Of a stretch of 64,000 nt of DNA, positions 1-10,201 are shown in pieces (the stretch's first letter is position 1; each line of letters starts with the position of its first letter). This DNA is from Elymus sibiricus (Eukaryota; Streptophyta; Magnoliopsida; Poales; Poaceae). The DNA lies in contig CM077668.1 of assembly GCA_039707655.1 (NCBI GenBank), positions 63,939,086-64,003,085 of the forward strand, given 5' to 3'. The notes beneath the pieces were generated by a model. The model saw nothing but the letters and a program-made list of their open reading frames with translations, was not told where the DNA came from and made no database searches. The translations under genes and the position numbers were made by a program.

Positions 1-2
1 AG

Positions 3-350
3 ATTGTGAAACGATATAAGAGGTATTGCAGATTAACTGGATCCTCTCCAGCGACGACAACAGTGTGTCACCTTTGCATTTTTGAGCAGGAGCTTCACCC
101 AAATGGGATTGTTCGCACCACTGATGTGATAATTTGAACTAGCATCGTTTTACTCCCTACACATCTCTCCATTTGATTTTGAGCTAACTTTCGTTTGCTT
201 TTGTAGATGATCGCGCATTACAGCAAGCATCCTTCAGTAGCTGTTTGCTGCGGCAGGTTTGGCTGTGCGGCGAAAGTTCCTCCAGGCCGCGACCTACGTG
301 AGCACACCTACTTCTGCCACGACCTGTCTGCTGATTGGTGGCTACCATAG
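3..350 (+). CDS. 3' end of an unrecognised Cys/His-rich gene (two last exons)
   Basis: Two exons read through in one frame: 3-125 and 207-350, joined across an 81-bp intron (126-206) that begins GTGATAA, has a CTAAC branch-point-like site at 184-188 and ends TTGTAG. The joined tail is 88 residues and stops at TAG 348-350. It holds a C-x2-C pair (CHLC), then CC and F-G-C, then an H-x3-C-H group close to a tryptophan-rich C-terminus (DWWLP), so a zinc-binding tail is plausible. The splice phase is 0 and the stop falls just before an AT-rich 3' UTR, which supports a real gene end. I do not recognise the family. The rest of the gene lies outside the window. Confidence 0.6.
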
Positions 351-634
351 AGATCTGGTGGTACTAGGAAACAAAATGTTGGTAGCATAAATGATATGGA
401 TTGTTGTATAAACTTGTAAATCGTGTGGGTATACGCTTATGTTTCTAAAACTACAACCAGATCCTTGTGGTTCATTCATGAACAACAGTGGAAAATATTA
501 AACGGGAACAATATTTCCTTGTGTGCAATGATACAACAGAGAGCTCTTATATTTTATTTTCATTTCTGTAGGAAACAACACTGCTAGATTGCTGTAACAA
601 CACTGAACTAACATATATTTATTTAATATCTCGC

Positions 635-651
635 AATAAATGGTGAATAAA
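635..651 (+). terminator. polyadenylation signals
   Basis: Two AATAAA hexamers (635-640 and 646-651) lie about 290 bp after the stop codon of the upstream plus-strand gene, in AT-rich DNA. They are the likely poly(A) signals of that gene. A TTTATT at 618-623 could serve the converging F-box gene on the other strand. Confidence 0.5.
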
Positions 652-894
652 ATGTGTACAGTATTTGAGCAAACTATTACAAACTATTTGAAACATAAAA
701 ACTGTAAGATTGCTGTAACTACAAGATGATTCCATCTTCTCCATGATTTTCTGCTACATATATCATCTCCGACGATTACCACACCAGACTGAGCAGAAAA
801 GGATGTTGATGTTGAGCACTCCCTCGGCAGGCCATCTTTGCAGCACAGACAGAGCCTCTCTCTTGTGTGTTAATTGTAACTGTAGCAGTCCACT

Positions 895-2295
895 TCACAG
901 TTGTTGGCTCATTGAGCCCATATGGTTCATCTTTCCAAGATCAGGAGTAATCCACATTGGAGCCGGACAGTTGGACCAAAGCTGAGGAGACACAAGTTCC
1001 TCCCTGCTGTTATCATTCAACTTAAGAATTCCGATATCACGATGATTATTCTTATATCCCCCTGTCCACAGAAAATTATCATCGGTAAAATAGGAACAAT
1101 TTGCCTTGAGAGCAGGATATTCATCAGCACTAAGGCATAGCGATAGGTTATGACCAAGAAATAACACATGGTCATGCAAGCAATTGGTTAGCTCAATTTT
1201 ATTCCACAGAGCATCAATCTCGCATATTTTAGTTTCTGTAGTCTTCCAGTACTCATATTCTAAATCATGGTCATGAACTATTCTAAACACAAGTAGCAGA
1301 CTGCACCATGGAGCTTCAACGATATACCTGCTATCACAATCATAATGCTCAGGTGCCATTATAATCGTCTTTACAGTGACCACAGGGTCACTAAGATCGA
1401 ATGCGTGGATTTCTCCTTTCATATTCACTGCATACAATATGCCATCCTTGTACATGCAATCCTCGTGAAGATAATGAGGCGGTAGCCAGGTCCACTTATC
1501 ATCACCTGCCTTTGCAAATGAGAGCTGAGCTTGTGGATTGTGGATGAGCACCACAATGTAGCTTCCTGTGGATGTATCAGGAAATACAAACGCCTTCCAC
1601 TGGAGTCTATCCCTCAGCTCGGCAAGAGCAAAGATGAATGGCGGATTATAACTGTTGTACGATCCACTGTGCCCTGACATCTCATACTTGCAGACATCAC
1701 CATACTCATCAAATATGGGCTTCAAATGCTCAATGGTGGACACTGAAGGGAGAGCAATCTGTTCACAGGTGATTGGATTCAGAAGGTGCATGTCAGATCT
1801 CTCGTCGACGGTAACAAGACAGCCATTTGAGGACCCGATCAAATACCTGCTGCGGATAGGTAGCTGCGGCAGAGATAACTTGTAAGACCTCTTCTCAGCG
1901 AGGCTGTAGAGGGACAAAACATCATCAGGATCAGATTCAGAGGTGTAGACCAGGCAAGGCGTCTGGCCCTGCTTGTACTTCCCAAGGGTGCGTAGCTCGG
2001 CATATGTGGAGTGCCAGGATGAACAGATGGAGCCAGCGTGCATGAGGTCGGGGATCTTGAGAGCGGCAAAGATAACCATCAAGACGTCCTTGGGCAGCTC
2101 CGGCAATGTGCCCACCATCTTGGTATCGGTCAGTGCCAAATGAACATGTTCATCTCTGAAGAATTTCCTGAGTGAGCTGGGAGGGAAGCCTAGCAGCAGC
2201 CTGGGTAAAGATCTGAAGACTAGAGAGCACAGTTTTCTCCGGTACATAGCTAGGTGTTGCAATCTCATTATCCTGGCTAAGCTACAGGTCTCCAT
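895..2295 (-). CDS. F-box / DUF295 (KIB-type) protein
   Basis: An uninterrupted 466-codon reading frame. Residues about 63-105 form an F-box (LPELPKDVLMVIF, then a Cys-Ser-Ser-Trp core), the segment that binds SKP1 in SCF ubiquitin ligases. The remainder matches the DUF295 or F-box-associated beta-propeller family: an SSNGCLVTVDE strand, a LLNPIT motif, a W-x-W segment near residue 265 and a C-terminal NCSYFTDD...GI block. Proteins of this family act as substrate receptors and are usually single-exon genes of 350-450 residues, so this copy is full length. M60 is an alternative start just before the F-box; the upstream 59 residues are basic and leucine-rich and may be 5' UTR. No breaks were found, so it is probably functional. 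The substrate cannot be told from sequence. Confidence 0.85.
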   Translation of the reverse strand: METCSLARIMRLQHLAMYRRKLCSLVFRSLPRLLLGFPPSSLRKFFRDEHVHLALTDTKMVGTLPELPKDVLMVIFAALKIPDLMHAGSICSSWHSTYAELRTLGKYKQGQTPCLVYTSESDPDDVLSLYSLAEKRSYKLSLPQLPIRSRYLIGSSNGCLVTVDERSDMHLLNPITCEQIALPSVSTIEHLKPIFDEYGDVCKYEMSGHSGSYNSYNPPFIFALAELRDRLQWKAFVFPDTSTGSYIVVLIHNPQAQLSFAKAGDDKWTWLPPHYLHEDCMYKDGILYAVNMKGEIHAFDLSDPVVTVKTIIMAPEHYDCDSRYIVEAPWCSLLLVFRIVHDHDLEYEYWKTTETKICEIDALWNKIELTNCLHDHVLFLGHNLSLCLSADEYPALKANCSYFTDDNFLWTGGYKNNHRDIGILKLNDNSREELVSPQLWSNCPAPMWITPDLGKMNHMGSMSQQL

Positions 2296-2395
2296 TGGAA
2301 CAGAGAAGAGCAGAGCAGAACCTCTCTGTTGGAAGACGAGCCAGTTAGAACAGAGCCTCTGTTGGAAAATCGCAGTCTTGATGAGAGAATCTGGT

Positions 2396-2406
2396 TATAC
2401 TTATAG
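2396..2406 (-). promoter_or_regulatory. TATA box of the F-box gene
   Basis: On the minus strand this reads CTATAAGTATA, about 100 bp upstream of the first ATG of the F-box gene. That leaves a 5' leader of roughly 70 bp. Position and sequence fit a plant TATA box; no transcript data support it. Confidence 0.45.
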
Positions 2407-3108
2407 ATTGCCGGCCGAGGCCTCACCCCACTCCGAGTAGGTGAAGTCAATCCGAATCCAGACTGGAACACTAAAAATTTTCTGACCTTTTGTTGATTGG
2501 CGAAAGAATCCCGAGTCCCGCTCTGCTCTGCTTGTATGAACTCTGGATTCCTAGCAGGAGCAGAAGACAGATCACTAACCGGAGGCCGACGAGGGAACGG
2601 TTCTGCGGCAAGATGCTGGGACGAAGAAGAGAATGGGGACCGAGCTGGAGCCTTGGCGCCGCTCGTGGAGGTCCGTGGTCACCGGAGTGGCCGCACTCGT
2701 ATCCCGCGCGCCTGTGGTCGCCGGAGTCACCCCCGCCTCTCGATGGGATGGCCGGCAGTGGCTTGCTTAGTTGCGGCGCCGGCCGTGGTCCGGTTGGTGT
2801 CGCCGGGGGCGCTCCAATCCCGTTCCTCTTCTCCCTCCGGATGAACTATTTTTTTTCTTTTCTTTTGAGAAAACCCTCCGGATGAACTGACCAACACGAT
2901 CGGTCCAGCCCAAACCTGGCCATATGGGCCTTGCCGCGCAGGCATGGATTTTTGGCCCGGCACAGGAATAAAAGGGCCAGCTCGGCCCGAAGGCTGGCTA
3001 GCATGCCAGGCCGATCCCCGAAGTCAAGCCCTAAGGCCGGCCCGGCCCAGATAGGCACCGCGCGGCTTGCGGCCCGTTCAGCATCCAACCGGCACACAAC
3101 GAGGAGCT
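2407..3108. other. intergenic, GC-rich, no gene recognised
   Basis: The segment 2500-2830 is GC-rich and has several overlapping open frames on both strands, but none shows a domain, a consistent codon pattern or splice support. The segment 2890-3108 is rich in GGCCC and GGCCCGGCC motifs and looks like old transposon sequence. A small retroposition-like footprint at 2833-2888 is listed separately. Confidence 0.5.
2833..2888. repeat. 15-bp direct repeats around a T-rich 26-bp insert
   Basis: CCCTCCGGATGAACT occurs perfectly at 2833-2847 and 2874-2888. Between the copies are 26 bp made almost only of T with a few C and G, ending GAGAAAA. Read on the minus strand the insert is an A-rich tail. 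Long perfect target duplications around a poly(A)-like stub are what target-primed reverse transcription leaves, so this may be a minimal LINE-mediated insertion. Confidence 0.55.
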
Positions 3109-3515
3109 GGGGGGAACGTATCTGGTGCACCGGACAGTTGGTGCTACCGGTGCACCGGACCCGTTGCACATTAAAAAATGTTCAAAAAGATCTGGAAAAA
3201 TTTAGTGCATTGACACAACATCAGACTATGTTGTCACAAAAATTCAAATCAAAATTTGAAACATTGCTCAATATACAAAGATGACAAATTTGACATCAAT
3301 GTGCTAATGGGCCAAAACTGAAGCCCAACTTGTGTGATGTACTATTTAGTGTCAAATTTGTCATTTTTGTATCTCGAGCAATGTTTCGAATTTTTATTTG
3401 ATTTTTTGTGACAACATACATTGATGTTGCGTCAATGCACGAACATTTTTTAATGTGCAATGGGGGACCGGTGCACCGGTAGCACCAATTTCCCCGATGC
3501 ACCAGATACATTCCC
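3109..3515. mobile_element. MITE-like long inverted repeat
   Basis: The left arm (about 3109-3296) and the right arm (about 3349-3515) are imperfect inverted copies around a spacer of roughly 50 bp. Both ends read GGGAA(C/T)GTATCTGGTGCA toward the inside. The 5-mer GAGCT lies just outside both ends (3104-3108 and 3516-3520) and may be the target duplication. No coding content. The transcript would form a long hairpin, so it is also a possible small-RNA source. Confidence 0.7.
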
Positions 3516-4119
3516 GAGCTTGGGAGGGGGGCGGGTCGACATGAGAGGCACGACCAAGCGTGCGTGGCTCGCGACCTAGAGCGGACGGGGCAGCCGCGAC
3601 ATGCCCAACACGCAACCAACACACGGGTTGGAGCAGGGGGCTGGCGTGTCGTGCCTGGCACGCGAGGCACATGTCGCGCGGCCCAACACTACAAAAAAAA
3701 CACTTACGTGATGATACGTCTTTGTCATAGTAGGTCAAGTTTTCTGTCATGCATGTACATCCGTGACAATTTTATGACAGAATCAAGATAGTCATACCTG
3801 TGCTGTCGTAGAAGTGTTCCATGACAATACTGAAATTATCATCACGGAAGTGTCCACTTCCATGACGATAAATGTCGCGTCATGGAAGTGTTTTCGTCAA
3901 GGGTGACCGACACGTGGCATCCACCGTAACGGGTCACCGTTAAGCTATCGGGTGCGGGTTTGGATCCGATAACCCGTTAGCAGCCCTGACCAATGGCGAT
4001 TTTCCACGTGTAAATTTCTCATTCGCCGGCGGATCCACGTGTCAGCTCGGCGTTGCGACAGATGTCATCCATTCATTGGACGGCAGACGCCTATGATACG
4101 TCGACACGTGGCACGGCCC

Positions 4120-4900
4120 AACAGTGGCCCATTTAGATTAAAAAGGCCGGCCCAGTCAAAGGCCCATAAGATTTACTCAGGTACTAGTGGGCCGGCCCAC
4201 TAGCGGCCTACTTAAACATGGCCCATTTACGGCTCACCGCCAGATCAGGCCTGTAAATTGTTCGCTCAGTCTTTGGGCCCCATTACGGCCCAGTGAGTTT
4301 TCGGCCTGTTAAAGGCCCGATGTAGAAATGGGCCCATTTCAGCCCGGTGTGCCTTTTGGCCACTTAACGGCCCGTGATCTCAGTGGCAAAATTTCAGCCC
4401 AAGCCGACTTTGGGCCTATTAAAGGCCTGTCATACAATTCGGCCCGTTGGTCCTCTACTAAGTTTTCGGCCTACTAAAGGCCCATGATATGATTGGGCCA
4501 ACCAAGGCCCGAGATAGGTTTCGGCCTGGTAGCGGCCCGTCATGTAACTGGGTCAATAATGGTCTGAGGTATATTTCAGCCTACTAAAGGCCCGTGGTCG
4601 ACAAATGAAAATTGAGGCCCAATAAGCTTTTCGGCCTGCTAAAGGCTCGTGCTGTCTTCTAGGCCATAACAGGCCAGCAGAATATTCAGCATGTTAATGG
4701 CCCGAAGCTACATGGGCCGACCTAAAGTTTGGGCCCACTAGAGGCCCATATGAGTTATGGGCCTGAGCATATAGTGTCCATAAAGGGCCATTACGGCAGG
4801 TCCGCGTAGGCCGGAGTAAAGCCTGTTGCGTGGAACCCATTAATGGCCCACTGAATTGCAGGCCCGTTAGAGGCGCATGTTTCGGCCCGTTCGCCTGAAT
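4120..4900. repeat. subterminal GGCCC repeats of the CACTA element
   Basis: Roughly a dozen degenerate units of 50-60 bp, each with a motif like TTTCGGCCT, an AAAGGCCC and a CATGATAT spacer, occur in both orientations. Dense subterminal repeats of this kind are the transposase-binding region in En/Spm-type elements. No gene lies here. Confidence 0.65.
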
Positions 4901-5184
4901 CAGATTTTCACCCTTTTTTCTGATAGCGAATGATGACATATATGGTAAGTATGAATTAAGAACAAAGCTACACTATACAATAAAGAAATAACGGCATAGT
5001 GACTTAGAATAAACCTACACTATACAATAATGGAATTAGGGCATATTACATCCACTGGGCATCAAAGTTCGCCACCAGTGATCATAAAGCGCAACCAAGA
5101 AGCAGATTACAAAACCTGGGCGTCCAAGGCCCTGCCATTGCAGCGCAACAAAATAATACTGAACCAAGACCACTTGAACATAGT

Positions 5185-5586
5185 TCAAGAAACATTAGCC
5201 TTGCGCGGGAGCTGCTGCGCAATCAGCTGAGCAAGGCAGTGAGAACGGCCTAGCATGTCGGTCATATCTTCCAGCTCTAGCTGTTTAGCAATGAGGTTCT
5301 CATTGGAGTTTTCTGCGATCTTCCGTAGAGATTGGACTTCAAGTCGAAGTTGAGTTGCACTATGCCTTTCTGCTTGTAGCCGAGACTGAAGAAGTCGAAC
5401 TGATTCAGGCAGCGACTTCTGTGAGCTTGTGTGACTGCTAGTCTCAAGTAACTTGAACACTGCATCAAGACATGACTTTGGGGTTGTCTCACTATCTTCA
5501 AGATGTTTTGCCTTCTTTGCTGCAATATACATTGGGTTTGTCTCAGAGTCTTCAGCAGACTTGTGTGTGCCATCATGCATATCACC
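5185..5586 (-). pseudogene. last exon of the CACTA transposase-type gene
   Basis: A 133-residue exon that begins after a good acceptor (TTGTTTCAG, AG at 5588-5587) with Gly-Asp-Met-His and ends in a stop at 5185. The first part is hydrophilic and acidic. Residues about 55-120 have the leucine and charge spacing of a coiled coil (VRLLQSRLQAERHSATQLRL and following), as seen in the C-terminal part of plant Ptta/En/Spm transposase proteins. It is the downstream end of the gene whose earlier exons lie at 25805-23101, now more than 17 kb away because of nested insertions. The exon itself is open, but the gene can no longer give a normal transcript. Confidence 0.55.
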
Positions 5587-5732
5587 CTGAAACAACAAGA
5601 CAGATGACAGGTTTTGCACGTATATAAACAAAGATGGTAACTGCGCTGTCAATTACATCCAGTCTCATATTACAAAATAAAGAGACGATTCAAAATGTCA
5701 AGAGCATAATTTGGAATTGTTCATAATGCGGT

Positions 5733-5965
5733 GAGCTACACCACACTACTGGATTACAGATCAACAACACAAGCATAGATGCAGGGAAAAAGAAAATCAT
5801 TGTATCTCTTTTCGTTAACGTGCATGACATGTTCATATCATCAGCCAGATCAGTTAAGAAAAAGCAGGAAATGACAAGGTGCAAATGTGCGCTGCTTCAC
5901 CACACACTGGATTACAGATCAACAATACAAGCATACATGCAGGGCTAAAGAAAATCAATGGATCT
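5733..5965. repeat. tandem duplication in a CACTA intron
   Basis: Segments 5733-5807 and 5896-5965 are about 85 percent alike (both contain ACTGGATTACAGATCAACAA and an AAAGAAAATCA block), spaced about 160 bp apart. They lie between the last two exons of the CACTA gene and have no coding role that I can see. Confidence 0.55.
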
Positions 5966-6091
5966 GTATTGAATAATGTGCATGGTATGAATAAGGAATT
6001 TGGTTTCATGACTAAAACTTGAAACTTGCAGTTGTTGCGAACATGCATTTTGATAGAAACAGCAAACCAAATTGCAGTTGACGATAGGGAG

Positions 6092-7622
6092 TGATGACCC
6101 ACAAGTATAGGGGATCAATCGTAGTCCTTTCGATAAGTAAGAGTGTCAAACCCAACGAAGAGTAGAAGGAAATGACAAGCGGTTTTCAGCAAGGTATTTT
6201 CTGCAAGCACTGAAATTATCGGTAACGAGTAGTTTGATAGCAAGATAATTTGTAACAAGTGACAAGTAGCAATAGTAACAAAGAGTGCAGCAAGGTGGCC
6301 CAATCCTTTTTATAGAAAAGGACAAGCCGGAACGATCTCTTATAGTAAGTAAAGCGTTCTCAAGGACACATGGGAATTTCATCTAGTCACTTTCATCATG
6401 TTTGTTTGATTCGCGTTCGCTACTTTGATAATTTGATATGTGGGTGGACCGGTGCTTGGGTGCTGTTCTTACTTGAACAAGCCTCCCACTTATGATTACC
6501 ACCTCTCGCAAGCATCCGCAACTACGAAAGAAGAATTAAGATAACTCTAACCATAGCATTAAACATATGGATCCAAATCAGCCCCTTACGGAATAGCGCA
6601 TAAACTAGGGTTTAAGCTTCTATCACTCTAGAAACCCATCATGTAATTACTACTCCACAATGCATTCCCTTAGGCCCAAAGATGGTGAAGTGTCATGTAG
6701 TCGACGTTCACACGACACCACTAAGGGAATCAACAACATACATATCATCAAAATATCGAACGAATACCAAATTCACATGATTACTTATGACAAGACTTCT
6801 CCCATGTCCTCAAGAACAAAAGTAACTACTCACAAACCATATTCATGTCCAAGATCAGAGAGGTGTTGAATAGCATAATAGATCTGAACATATAATCTTC
6901 CACCAAATAAACCAACTAGCATCAACTACAAGGTGTAATCAACACTACTAGCAACCCACAGGTACCAATCTGAGGTTTTGAGACAAAGATTGAATACAAG
7001 AGATGAACTAGGGTTTGAGATGAGATGGTGCTGGTGAAGATGTTGATGAAGCTTAGTCCTCCCACAATGAGAGGATCGCTGGTGATGTCGATGGCTACGA
7101 TTTCCCCCTCCCGGAGGGAAGTATCCCCGGCAGAATCTCTCCGCCGAAGAGCAAAAGTGCTCTTGCCCAAGTTCTGCCTCGAGACGGCAGCGCACCATCC
7201 CGAAAGTCTTCTCTATATTTTTTCTAGGGCAAATGGACTTATATACCAGAAAATGGGGGCCAGTGGCTGGCCAGGGGCCCCACGAGGTACCAGGGCGCGC
7301 CTCGGGGGGGGGGGGGGGGGTGGCGCGCCCTGGTGCCTCGTGGGCACCTGGGTGGCCCCCTCTGGTACTTCTTGCTTCCAGTATTTTTTATTTATTCCAA
7401 AATAAATCTCCGTAAAATTTCAGCTCATTTGGAGATGTGCAGAATAGGTATCTCTGACGTAGCTTTTTCAGGTCCAGAATTCCAGCTGCCGGCATTCTCC
7501 CTCCTTGTGTGAATCTTGCATATTAAGAGAGAAAAGGCATTAGAATTGCTCCACAAAGTGTTATATTGATTAAAAACACTATAAATAATAGTAGCAAAAC
7601 ATGATGCAAAATGGACGTATCA
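6092..7622 (-). mobile_element. solo LTR of a gypsy element
   Basis: A 1531-bp LTR in minus orientation, running from TGATACGTC at 7622 to ...GGGTCATCA at 6092. It is flanked by a perfect 5-bp target duplication GGGAG (6087-6091 and 7623-7627), so it is a complete solo LTR left by unequal recombination. It contains a GC-rich hairpin with a 17-G run (7278-7344) and a TATA box (7239-7246, minus strand). It sits inside the CACTA element, between its last intron and the gypsy insertion that follows one base further on. No gene. Confidence 0.85.
7239..7246 (-). promoter_or_regulatory. LTR TATA box with upstream GC hairpin
   Basis: The minus strand reads GGTATATAAGTCC here, a strong TATA box for the solo LTR promoter. 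Some 32 bp upstream (7278-7344) is a perfect-looking GC stem, CCCACGAGG...CCTCGTGGG, whose loop holds a run of 17 G. Confidence 0.55.
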
Positions 7623-7628
7623 GGGAGT

Positions 7629-9197
7629 TGATACGTCTTCAACGTATCTATAATTTTTTATTGTTCCATGCTATTATGTTATCAATCTTGGATGTTTTTA
7701 TATACATTTACAACAATTATATATCATTTTTTGGGACTAACCTACTAACTTAGTGCCCAGTGCCAGTTGCTGTTTTCTGGCTGTTTTTGGTTTTACAGAA
7801 TATCAATACAAAACGAAGTCCAAATGCCACGAAACTTTTTGGAGATTTTTTTCTGGACATAACCAACACTAGAAGCTTTGGGAGAAGGCCAGAAGCCCCA
7901 GGAGGTGGCCACGAGCCACCAGGGCGCGTCTAGGGGGAGGGCAGGCGCGCCCTGGTGCCTCGTGGGCCCACCTCTGCCTCTTTTGACCTAATTCGACCAC
8001 TATAAATTCCCAAAAATCGGGAAACCAATAGGGGAGTCTGCGAAATACTTTTTCCGCCACCGCAAGCTTCTGTTCTCAAGAGATCCCATCTGGGGGCCTT
8101 TTCCGGCACTCCGTCGGAGGGGGAATCGATCACGGAGGGGCTCTACATCAACCTTGCTGCCCTTCCGATGATGCGTGAGTAGTTTACCACAGACCTTCGG
8201 GTCCATAGTTAGTAGCTAGATGGCTTCTTCTCTCTTTTTGATATTTAATACAATGTTCTCCTCGATGTTCTTGGAGTTCTATCCGATGTAATCACTTTTT
8301 GCGGTGTGTTTGTTGGGATCCGATGAATTGTGAGTTTATGATCAGATTATCCATGAATATTATTTGAGTCTTCTCTGATCTCTTTTATGCATGATTATTA
8401 TAGCTTCGTATTTCTTCTCCGATCTATTGATTTGGTTTGCCCAACTAGATTGATTTATCTTGCCATGGGAAGAGGTGCTTTGTAATGGGTTCGATCTTGC
8501 GGTGCTCAATCCCAGTTACAGAAAGGGACATGACACGTATGTATCATTGCTATTAAGGGTAAAAAGATGGGGTTTATTCATGCGTGAGTTTACTTTGTCT
8601 ACATCATGTCATCTTGCTTAAGGCGTTACTCCGTTCTTTATGGACTTAATACACTAGATGCATGCTGGATAGCGGTCGATGTGTGGAGTAATAGTAGTAG
8701 ATGCAGGAAGGAGTCGGTCTATTTGTCTCGGACGTGATGCCTATATACATGATCATTGCCTTGGATATCGTCATGATTATTTGCTTTTCTATCAATTGCC
8801 CAACAGTAATTTGTCTACCCACCGTATGCTATTTTCTTGAGAGAAGCCTCTAGTGAAAACTATGGCCCCCGGGTCTATCTAAATCATATATTAAAAACCC
8901 TAAAAATACCTTGCTGCACTTTTCTTTTATTTATTTTATTCTGTATTTTTGTTTAATCTATCTATCTATCACCATACAATTTAATCTTGCAATTGACCGC
9001 CGAGGGATTGACAACCCCTCGTTTGCGTTGGGTGCAAGGATTTGTTGTTTGAGTGCAGGTACTGCTAACGAGGTGTTGCGTGATTCTCCTACTGGATTGA
9101 TAACCTTGGTTTCATAACTGAGGGAAATACTTACCTCTACTGTGCTGCATCATCCCTTCCTCTTTGGGAAAAATTCCAACGCAAGCTACAAGTAGCA
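7629..9197 (+). repeat. 5' LTR of the gypsy element
   Basis: It begins TGATACGTCTTCAACG. A GC hairpin (7909-7967) lies 34 bp before a TATA box (8001-8008, TATAAATT). The end is placed at ...AGTAGCA (9197), 11 bp before the primer site, by analogy with the 10-bp gap in the related element at 35 kb; 9190 is also possible. No gene inside. Confidence 0.7.
8001..8008 (+). promoter_or_regulatory. LTR TATA box
   Basis: TATAAATT stands 34 bp downstream of the GC hairpin of this LTR and about 1.2 kb before the LTR end. It is the expected start signal of the element's transcript. Confidence 0.5.
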
Positions 9198-9208
9198 GGA
9201 AGAATTTC

Positions 9209-9225
9209 TGGCGCCGTTGCCGGGG
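9209..9225 (+). other. primer binding site (tRNA-Asp type)
   Basis: TGGCGCCGTTGCCGGGG is complementary to the 3' end of plant tRNA-Asp (…CCCCGGCAACGGCGCCA). It lies just after the 5' LTR, as expected for minus-strand DNA priming. Confidence 0.8.
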
Positions 9226-9390
9226 AGACATCATCAACATCTATCAAGTACCTTCGCATAAACTCTCATCTCCTTGCATTTATTTTATTTGCCTCTCGTT
9301 TTCATCTCCCCCACTTCTAAAAAGTTTTTACAAAAATAAAAAAATATTTTCCGTTTGCCTTTTTCTTGTTTGCTTGCTTGCTTTATCATT

Positions 9391-10201
9391 ATGGCTAGTT
9401 CTTCGCTCGTTACTATTACCCCTGAAAATGAAGTACTTAATTTTAAACAAAGGGGAGGAGAGAATTTAAAAGATGCTTGGTATAGGATTTGCGATGCTCA
9501 TAATAGATCAACTCGTAAGCAATCCTCCACCATCCTTCTTCGCAATTTTTACGTGGGAATCACTACTTGGTATAGATTTGTGCTTGATACTATTACTGGA
9601 GGGAATTTCTTGATGTGGACCTCTACGGATGCTTTTAATGCTATGGGAAACTTAGTGGGATCACCGCCTATTACTATTAATGAAACAACTTTGACCTTGG
9701 AACATGTTATGCAAAGGTTAGATGCTATTGAAAATAAAATGCCTACCGTTGAGCATATTGAAAATTTAGATAAAAAGATTCATAACCATGTTATTCAATT
9801 TGGATCAAAAGTAGGGATTACTCTTAAGATGCTAAAAGAGAAAGAACCAATAATTAATGAAAGGGTGGAACAAAGTCCCGCTAGGATCGATAAGTTGGAA
9901 GAAATTATTAATAATTTGGGTTCCGCTTTTTCTTCCGCTAAAACTATTGAAAAAACTACTCCTAGCAAGAACTGCAAGGGAAATGAGGAAAAATGGTGCT
10001 ACTTCTAGTAAGGGAAATGAGGATCTTAAAATGATTAGCGTGCACCCCAATTTCATTGATATAATTAAGGAACCTATTCACAAAAGTAAAATTCTTGATT
10101 TTGTGAATAGAAGTGTGATGGTGAGAAACACTTATGTTAAATCTATTAGAAAAAATGGATGTGTGATTGAGGAGTTGAAAACCAAAGATGACAAAACTTG
10201 A
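9391..10201 (+). pseudogene. gag-like protein of a non-autonomous gypsy element, frameshifted
   Basis: An open frame of 206 codons from ATG 9391 gives MASSSLVTITPENEVLNFKQ and then a gag-type stretch: a GGENLKDAWYRI block followed by LLRNFYVGITTWYRF and a TGGNF motif. These match the retrotransposon gag core of Triticeae elements (helix, then W-F, then GG-x-F). The C-terminal part is a coiled-coil-like region rich in Glu, Ile and Lys. The frame ends at 10008. The neighbouring frame continues from about 9990 to 10201 with plausible protein (ISVHPNFIDIIKEPIHKSKI), so a one-base indel near 9990 probably split the original product. No zinc knuckle or protease follows, as in other non-autonomous families. 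Confidence 0.65.

Noticed and set aside
2490..2963. Frames of 78-131 codons upstream of the F-box gene
   Set aside because: High GC content makes stops rare. No domain, no splice or promoter support, and frames overlap on both strands.
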